A model generated the notes under the pieces. That model ran no database searches. It worked only from the letters and a program-made list of their open reading frames with translations, and was not told the origin of the DNA. A stretch of DNA of 28,741 bases from Hypsibius dujardini. Lineage: Eukaryota; Tardigrada; Eutardigrada; Parachela; Hypsibiidae. The DNA lies in assembly GCA_001579985.1 (NCBI GenBank), contig LRSR01001658.1, forward strand, positions 1 through 28,741, read 5' to 3'. Positions within the stretch are counted from its first letter, which is position 1; the number at the start of each line of letters is the position of its first letter. Shown in pieces: positions 22,372 through 28,741 of the stretch. Made by a program: the position numbers and the translations under genes.

Positions 22372-22379
22372 TATATAAA
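22372..22379 (+). promoter_or_regulatory. TATA box of CPAP1 gene A
   Basis: TATATAAA about 90 bases upstream of the ATG; transcription would begin near 22400, leaving a pyrimidine-rich leader of about 65 bases. The other two CPAP1 genes have TATA elements at similar distances. Confidence 0.6.
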
Positions 22380-22468
22380 CTTGGCAGAATCCGTCACAGA
22401 AAAAACATCATCGTCTTTCGTCTACATTTTTACTTTCATATATCCTCCTTTCCATTTCCCGCAGTAAG

Positions 22469-23281
22469 ATGCAGGCCGCCCTGATCGTTCTGTCAGCCGT
22501 GCTTGGAGTGGCGTTTGGTGGTCCCGCCAACGGTGACCAGGTCCCCAAGGTGTGGGACGCCCTGGCTAAACTCCGCGGAAAAGATGCCCTCACTGCCGAG
22601 CAGATCCAGGACTTATACCCCAACGCCGTGCCCGGAAAGGACTTCCCCAACAACCTCGCCATCCCGCAACCACGTGCCATCAACTGCGGCAGTGTTCAAC
22701 CGGGATTCCATGCGGATACCAGCGCGGCCTCTGACTGCCAGATCTTCGATCGCTGTGATGTCAACGGAAATTTGACCAGCTACATTTGCCCTGCTCTGAC
22801 TGTAAGTGTTGCAGTCAACCGTATGTCTGTGTCTGTGTCTGTCTGTGTGTCTGTGTCTGTGTCTGTTTCGGTGTCTTTGTCTGTCTCTGTCTCTGTCTTT
22901 ATTTGTGTCTACGTTTCTGTCTATGCCTGTGTCTTTGCTTATGTTTGCAACACGCTAGACCATCTGTCTCTGCCTTTGTCTAGTATGTGTCTATGTTCAC
23001 GATTTGTCGTTACCCTGTAGCACTTGTATTTCGGCCCAGGAAAATGCTATAACATGATTTTTTCCTTTCAGCGTTTCAATCAGATCACTTTGATCTGCGA
23101 CTGGTTCTTCAATGTTGACTGCGGCCAGTCCGCCCAGTTTGTCGACTATTCCAACAGCCGGTTGTACGCCGGAGAGTCGGCCAAGTTCCTCGACGACCAA
23201 AACGAACTTTCCGCCGGTTCATCGGCGGGAGCGTCCGTTCCCGTCAAGAAGGGCAAGAAGAAGGCCAAGAGACAGTTTTAG
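22469..23281 (+). CDS. CPAP1-type cuticular protein A, one chitin-binding (peritrophin-A) domain, 180 aa
   Basis: Secreted chitin-binding protein expected in the cuticle matrix. Exons 22469-22801 and 23072-23281 join in phase 0. Residues 1-17 are a signal peptide (MQAALIVLSAVLGVAFG). Residues about 21-68 form a module shared by all three local copies (NGDQVPKVWDALAKLRGK, DALTAEQIQDLYP). The chitin-binding type-2 domain has six cysteines at 73, 90, 96, 107, 120 and 128, spacing 16-5-10-12-7, with the CDWFFNVDC core and the following YSNSRLY typical of CPAP1 proteins. Unlike copies B and C, it ends in a Ser/Gly/Ala stretch and a strongly basic tail, KKGKKKAKRQF. Intron 1 falls between Cys4 and Cys5 and contains a TCTGTG repeat that stays open in frame. 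The gene is convergent with copy B. Confidence 0.9.
22820..22990. repeat. (TCTGTG)n degenerate repeat in intron 1 of CPAP1 A
   Basis: TGTCTGTGTCTG-type units beginning about 20 bases past the splice donor. The coding-strand sense matches the repeats in the same intron of copies B and C. Confidence 0.9.
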
Positions 23282-23986
23282 ATCCGTGCATCCGTCATCA
23301 AACAATATTGATTTCACAAACAAAGACACAGGCAGACACAGAGGCAAAGGCAGATCCAGACAATGGCGCACCACATGCCACTCACAGCAGTTTTGCATTC
23401 CCGTTTGACGTCGCGCCCCATTCCCATTGTTCTCCTTTTCTTGATGCTCAACGTTTCGCTCTTTTTCTTGTTTTGATGACTGATAATTGAACAGTCAATC
23501 GTCTATTGCTTGTACATTTTTGCACATTGCACACTGTTGATAAATCGGTAAAATTTATCTGGAACAGAATTGTTCTTCCAAGGCCAGCTTTTTTTAACGT
23601 CAAACTGCTCTGATGGCATATGCTTTCGAACATGTGTCGGGAAAAACACTGGTCAGGTTTTCCATTTTCTGTTCTGTCTAGAAGAGACGGTAAACTGCGT
23701 AGTATAAATTTGCATAATATTGCACAGACACAGACACAGACACAGACACAGACACAGTACTGATCCCAAATTTTACAACGGGGAAATTGAAAAGTCGAGA
23801 TGAAAACTAGGTTTCAAAAAATGGCATATATGATGTACATAAAATTGTGTTCTGATTGTGTATTAATAGTCTTTATGGAATATGGGAATTTTTGGTTTAC
23901 AGATATAGTGTATTAGACCGAGGAACATGTGTCCTCCAAATCCGTCATTGAAGGTGTGCGACATGTCTCGCCGTTGCATCAGGCAT
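23282..23986. other. Convergent 3' flanks of CPAP1 genes A and B
   Basis: No coding sequence supported. It contains degenerate CAGACA units just after gene A (about 23320-23360) and a clean tract at 23724-23758. Confidence 0.55.
23724..23758. repeat. (CACAGA)n repeat
   Basis: About five and a half perfect CACAGA units in the convergent intergenic space, one of the few such repeats here that is not intronic. Confidence 0.9.
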
Positions 23987-25167
23987 TTATGCAATGATGT
24001 CTTGGCCATCCTGAAGAAAAGACACATGGAGTTAAGGGTTGCACAAAATTTGATCTGGCGGAACCGGGTGGCAAAGTGAAAAATGTTTGTTTTCAAAATG
24101 CTTGGTATACCAGAAGGCAGATACATACCAAAAGGACGACATCTTTCCCCTTGTAGAGCCGGCTGTTAGAGTACTCAATAAAATCCTTGGAGTGAGAACA
24201 ATCAACGTTGAACCACCAGTCACAGACTAAACAAAACATCATCATGTCGAATTAGTTTTGTGGGAGAATGTGAAATGCATGACAAATGAGAAGGCACATA
24301 ACGCGCGCGCATACCAAGAGTAATTTGATTGAAGAGCTAAAACAAAAAATGTATTAGTGACAGATAATCCGAAGAACAGCGCACTCTAGCGAGAGAAGAA
24401 CAAACCAGCAAGAGGAAAGAAAGGAGCGCATCAAACTCAGCGGGGAACCAGACAGACTTACGTTACGGCACAGACACATATAAAACGATAGAGCCACAGA
24501 CATAGCCACATCATATACACAGATTTAGATTCAAATGTCGACATAAGCATATATAGTCACAGACACAAACAGACACTGACATGTATACAGATACAGATAC
24601 AAGTGCCGACATACCCAAGCACAATCCCAGACACGGACACGGACACAGAAACAGACATTGATCCAGATACCGACACAAACACAGACACAGAACCAGATAC
24701 AGGCATGGACACAAACACATACACACAGATTGTGTAGCTAAATTGCAGGCGTAGGCAGAGTCGCACACCAAGTCAAAGTACAGTATATGAAAACTTAGTA
24801 ATACACTAGAAAGGAAAGCCTGATTGAAAGCAGGACCTACACTCATTTTCGGGCAAATATAGCTAGTCAACTGCCCGTTAATGTCACAGCGATCGAAGAT
24901 CTGGCACTTTCCTACATCCGACGAATCCGCAATAAATCCAGGGTTTTTGAAAGAAGCGCAATCAATGCCCCGTTCGGGGATAACGGTGATGTCAGGGTAG
25001 TCCTTTCCGGCCACGGCGTTGGGGTACAGGTCCTGGATCTGTTTGGCGGTCAAGGCGCCCTTTCCGCGTAGTTTGGCAAGGGCGTCCCACACCTTCGGCA
25101 CCTGATCGCCATTATCGGCGCAAGCCACTCCAAGAATGGCAGCAAGAACGATCAGTGAGGTTTGCAT
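23987..25167 (-). CDS. CPAP1-type cuticular protein B, one chitin-binding domain, 4 exons, 156 aa
   Basis: Paralogue of the proteins on either side. Exons on the minus strand: 25167-24841, 24336-24315 (22 bases), 24226-24129, 24010-23987; phases 0, 1, 0. Signal peptide MQTSLIVLAAILGVACA; N-terminal module NGDQVPKVWDALAKLRGKG, ALTAKQIQDLYP; chitin-binding cysteines at 70, 88, 94, 105, 118 and 126 (spacing 17-5-10-12-7), with CDWWFNVDC and EYSNSRLY. It ends LDGQDIIA, aligning with FLDDQN in the paralogues, without the basic tail of copy A. The first intron sits where it does in A and C; the two later introns are absent there. The last exon (seven codons) rests on a T-rich CAG acceptor and the alignment, and is the least certain part. 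Confidence 0.85.
24315..24336 (-). CDS. 22-base microexon of CPAP1 B
   Basis: Codes LFNQITL plus the first base of Val117. It is flanked by a TTTTAG acceptor and a GTATGC donor and corresponds exactly to RFNQITL at the start of exon 2 in copies A and C. Skipping it would shift the frame and remove the segment before the fifth cysteine. Confidence 0.75.
24480..24735. repeat. (CACAGA)n degenerate repeat in intron 1 of CPAP1 B
   Basis: ACAGAC/CAGATA-type units; on the coding strand they read as TCTGTG, as in intron 1 of the paralogues. Confidence 0.9.
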
Positions 25168-25240
25168 TTTGACTTGAGTTCTCTGACGAAAATGAACAAG
25201 AAGAAAAAATGAATGACTGACCCACTTTTGAGTTTTAAAA

Positions 25241-25261
25241 CTTTTTTATATCCTATTTATA
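25241..25261 (-). promoter_or_regulatory. Two TATA-like elements of CPAP1 B
   Basis: On the minus strand, TATAAATA (25261-25254) is followed by TATAAAAAAG (25250-25241), about 75-95 bases upstream of the ATG. Confidence 0.55.
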
Positions 25262-27161
25262 CCGACTGTGTTTTTTTGGCTGGCGCTTGCTGCGCTGTAT
25301 ACCAATTTAAAATTTTGCTCACCAGAAGGTGAAGAGAACATGTGTGAGATCATGCCTTGGAAACAAAAATATTGCGTCCATTGTTTGACGGTTGTTGTTT
25401 TAATTTAGATTACGTTTCGCGACAGCATCTTGCTGTGCGTTGACCGATCTCTCAAGGTTGTCAAAATTAATTTCAACTCGATTGCCGCTTACACGCGTAA
25501 ATGTTCATGTCAGGAGTCGGACCTTTGGCGACACCCTAAGCAGCAATGATTGTAGTACAAACACTGCCAATCGTTCCGGAAATTTACAGTCATCAAAAGA
25601 CGTTGGAAGCACGATTATAAATTTGTTCATTCAACTGGTCAAACAATCGCAATTTTACTAATTATTTACTGAAATTATTTAGCCTGACTTACAATTGTCT
25701 TAATCTAAAATACATAATTAAATATTCCAACTAAAATTTAGTCAGCACAGTCGCAATAAATAAAATATATTTTATATTTTAAAATTAATTTTATCTATTT
25801 ATTTAATTATGTATATCCCTTGTTATAATAATATTAATATTTAATAATGAAACGATCAAAAATAAAAAGGATTATAATTCAGTCATTATGCTAGTGGGAG
25901 CTAACATACTTTAATGAGTATATATGGGGAAGATTGAAGCATTAGTTAATAATTAGAAATAATAATTAGAAATATTAACTTAATTGTTTTATTCTAATGT
26001 ACAAAGATTTGTTTAAGTTTTATTGCCAATATTAATATATTATCTGTGAGATATATCGAATTGAAATTATTTTCATGACCACTAAGCAAACTTGCTCTGA
26101 TTGTTTCAAGGGGTTAATCCGAATTGCGGGAGGGGGGGTGTATTATTCATGCTCACTCTCGTCTTCTCTAATTTCTATCTCTAAACATTGTCGCATTGTC
26201 GCAGGCGAACTTGAACCGAGCGAACGGTGTAGACTACGAATGAACGCACGATTTTTGACAGATGAAAGGACGAAAAACGGCGTTGATATAGACAAGCGTT
26301 GAAGACTTAGATCGGAAGGAACTCGGAAACCGAAGCGACTTTGTCATCGGCACCGACGCGGGTCAACAGCTCTCAACTGGTTCGAAGGAAAAACCGACAG
26401 TTTCATTGATGCCGTTTTTGAAGTGAGAATTTGTGCCTGAGACACCTGTAAAAATCTAAAGAACAAATGGGAAGACATTCTTCAAATTGTACTACATATA
26501 TTATGTTATATTGTATTGTATTAATATTATAGCATGTCATTGAACAATTACAGTACGACTATTGTGGTGTTATGACATTAAACTGTATTATATATCGTAA
26601 CTAATTCGTATATTACTATATATTACAATCTGTATTATAGTATTGCAATGACCCAATAATTGCCTCACCATAGTTGCCTTAAAATGAATATTAAGATAAA
26701 CTCCTCCTGCTCAGACTTCTATAACCCGGCTGCTACATGTATGGTCTTACTACCTGTTATTTATTCATTATTTATTATTCATTTATTTTCTGATAAAAAT
26801 GGTTGAGATGTCATATAGGCAGCTAACGTATTACATTGGAAGAGTCCGAGACGTGACATCGGAGCGAGGGGAATACCCAACTGCACACCAAATAACATAA
26901 AATGGAATTTGTGTTATGAAAAATGTCATTATGTATCAACCTGTATTTTTTACTATCTGCCAAGTGGCCATCTTGACTGCCCGTGTTTGATAATGCCTTG
27001 ATTTATGGTAAAGAAATTTCCTGTCTTCGAAATCAGGATTACATAACAGCCGAATGTCGGCAATTTCGCGTATTGCAAAATAGCGTATATCGGTTGCGTA
27101 ACTCAATATTCCTTCGTAAGGTGAGAATTGGTAAAACCGTTTGATCCCAGTGTAAGGCAAC
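25262..27161. other. AT-rich intergenic region between CPAP1 B and C
   Basis: Mostly low-complexity AT sequence, especially 25640-26060 and 26450-26800. One gene-like stretch at 26204-26425 is listed separately. No RNA genes or inverted-repeat elements were seen. Confidence 0.5.
26204..26425 (+). pseudogene. Gene-like fragment or lone exon, no known family
   Basis: After a possible acceptor (GTCGCAG at about 26198-26204), one frame reads AGELEPSERCRLRMNARF onward to DIDKR and a stop. An overlapping frame then reads DLDRKELGNRSDFVIGTDAG and closes at TGA, next to TTGAA|GTGAGA, a strong donor. Base composition here is more coding-like than in the AT-rich flanks. A frameshifted relic or one exon of an unseen gene would explain it; chance is possible. 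Confidence 0.25.
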
Positions 27162-27167
27162 TTTATT
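27162..27167 (-). terminator. Candidate polyadenylation signal of CPAP1 C
   Basis: AATAAA on the minus strand about 200 bases past the stop codon of CPAP1 C. Confidence 0.4.
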
Positions 27168-27366
27168 CATTCCTCGTACGATGAATTTTTTCAATTGTTT
27201 GGTTGTTCAAATAATTCGAAGTTGAGCTATGGAAAACTTTTTTTCTCACACTGGGTCCGCGCTGACCACAAATAACATCAAAGTTCTATCAGATTTAAAA
27301 TACTTTTTTCCTAATCAAACAATCACTCAGGCATCACAAAAACCATTGCAAATCGTAGATCTGAGC

Positions 27367-28008
27367 TTAGTTCTGATCGTCCAAGAAGATAGACTTCTCT
27401 CCGGCGTACAGGCGGCTGTTGGAGTAGTCCACGAACTGAGCGGACTGGCCGCAGTCAACGTTGTACCAGTAGTCGCAGATCAGGGTGATCTGGTTGAAGC
27501 GCTAAACACCGAGAAAAAAGATGTCAGGGAACAGCGCGACTTAATGTTGACAACGATTCAGACGACACTGAACGACACTGAAACAGACCTACAGACCTGA
27601 CACATACAGAGAAAGAGGCACGGACACAGAAACAGACACAGACACGACACAAATGTTTTGCCGTATTGTGAGACTTACAGTCAAGTTGGGGCAGATGTAG
27701 CTGGTCAGTTCACCGTTTTGGCTGCAACGATCGTAGATCTGGCAGTCAGAGGGCTTGCTGGTATCAGCAATCAATCCGTGGTGGCCGGAGTCAGCGGAGC
27801 ATTTAAGTGCCCGAGGTTGGGGAATGACCGAGTTGATGGGGAAGTCAGTGCCAGCAACAGCGGTGGGATAAAGGTCCTGGATAGCTTCAGCGGTCAAGGC
27901 ACCCTTTCCACGGAGCTTGGCAAGAGCATCCCAGACTTTGGGTGACTGGTCGCCGTTCGCGGCGAAGGTCACTGCAATGAGAGCGGAAAGGACGAGGAGT
28001 GCCTGCAT
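27367..28008 (-). CDS. CPAP1-type cuticular protein C, one chitin-binding domain, 154 aa
   Basis: Secreted chitin-binding protein; exons 28008-27679 and 27501-27367 join in phase 0. Start chosen at ATG 28008, since it begins the signal peptide MQALLVLSALIAVTFA aligned with the paralogues; the frame is open further upstream but that part is leader. The shared module follows (NGDQSPKVWDALAKLRGKG, ALTAEAIQDLYP). Chitin-binding cysteines are at 70, 89, 95, 106, 119 and 127 (spacing 18-5-10-12-7), with CDYWYNVDC and DYSNSRLY. It ends FLDDQN with no basic tail, the shortest of the three. The second exon is closest to that of copy A (RFNQITLICD, CGQSAQFVDYSNSRLYAGE), which suggests A and C are more recent relatives, or gene conversion. 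Confidence 0.9.
27600..27655. repeat. (CACAGA)n repeat in intron 1 of CPAP1 C
   Basis: Short CACAGAAACAGACACAGA-type tract; TCTGTG sense on the coding strand, just past the splice donor at 27678. Confidence 0.85.
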
Positions 28009-28105
28009 TGTCTCTCTCGTGTGTGTGTTTTTCGACACTTGATGTCGGAAGTGATTTGAGGAAATGAAAAGGCGGTGATAGCGATCTAGTGATAATTGAG
28101 CCCCG

Positions 28106-28114
28106 CTTTTTATA
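28106..28114 (-). promoter_or_regulatory. TATA box of CPAP1 C
   Basis: TATAAAAAG on the minus strand about 100 bases upstream of the ATG. With copies A and B it indicates a conserved TATA-type core promoter in this family. Confidence 0.6.
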
Positions 28115-28741
28115 TGTCTGTCATGTGGCGTCACATATTGATTGCTGGGTAAAAAATGTCGTTGGCTGACGTTCGATTTTCATAATACCGAGCTAATTGA
28201 ATTAACAAAGAAAGCGTTTTCGATCGCAGAATGCGTTCGAATTTCGGGTGGTTCCGATTAGTAATTCTGCTCGCGTTTTGTAAGACCGTTGATTGATATC
28301 ATCGTGCGTCGATTTTGACGGACTGTCTTACATTTGTTACATGTGTGGCCGGATTACTTGACTGACCAAGTTTAAGCCCAAATCGACTATTTGTAGACAT
28401 CAGCCCAAGATAAGATAAGATAAGATAACAAATATCTTAATGTTACGTAGAAGTACTAATTTAATAAAAATTCAAGTCGTCGAACTAAAACTTTATTCAA
28501 TTTTGTTAAAAAGTAGCCTCGGTTTAAATGCTCTCCAGATGGACATAATTAGGGCCTACCGCCCTTAATTTGGTCGGAATAGGCTCTAAATTGGTCCTTC
28601 AGTGGTTGTTTCCACGCACATCGAGACGGTTCTCATGGTCTCGGTGAGTAACGCGCGCGTTGCCGACACTTGCAAAAACGAACCTGGAAGGTATCGCATA
28701 TATCTCGAATTAATTATGCGCGGTTTGACAGGTTTTAATGT
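28115..28741. other. Right-end non-coding sequence
   Basis: Upstream flank of CPAP1 C. It contains four AAGAT-type pentanucleotide units at 28408-28428. Nothing else recognised. Confidence 0.5.
28408..28428. repeat. (AGATA)4 pentanucleotide repeat
   Basis: Four tandem AGATA units in the 5' flank of CPAP1 C. Confidence 0.85.

Overview
The window is eukaryotic nuclear DNA from an invertebrate. Genes are split by many GT-AG introns, there are no bacterial operons, and introns carry long tetra- and hexanucleotide microsatellites. Three genes encode secreted proteins with one peritrophin-A (type-2 chitin-binding) domain of the CPAP1 cuticle type, so the organism is very likely an ecdysozoan and probably a panarthropod. 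A free-standing AIMP1 gene and a TRH/EFLamide-receptor-like GPCR fit this. A tardigrade is my best guess, but that is inference; nothing here is species-diagnostic.

Layout, left to right. 1-2829: mostly non-coding, with one possible signal-peptide exon on + near 944-1010 and GC-rich repeats. 2932-8062 (-): a four-exon neuropeptide GPCR. 8063-10494: intergenic, with a short element bearing 27-bp terminal inverted repeats inside a duplicated AT-rich unit. 10766-14293 (-): a multi-exon gene, or two adjacent genes. Its N-terminal part is Gly/Ser-rich with a glycine-zipper hydrophobic tract that resembles the prion protein/Shadoo hydrophobic domain; its C-terminal part has a membrane segment and Cys-containing exons. 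15430-17770 (-): a four-exon, membrane-anchored SAM-methyltransferase-like protein, whose last exon has no start codon. 18794-20805 (-): seven-exon AIMP1 (p43/EMAP-II). 22469-23281 (+), 23987-25167 (-) and 27367-28008 (-): three paralogous CPAP1-type cuticle proteins, the first two convergent. The remainder is AT-rich intergenic sequence.

The genes do not form one pathway. The clear functional group is the cuticle cluster, a local duplication with a shared N-terminal module, shared intron position, core-promoter TATA boxes and a shared hexanucleotide repeat in intron 1. Exon joins were chosen by hand from splice consensus, reading phase and family alignment; all the complete models close in frame, but no transcript evidence was available.
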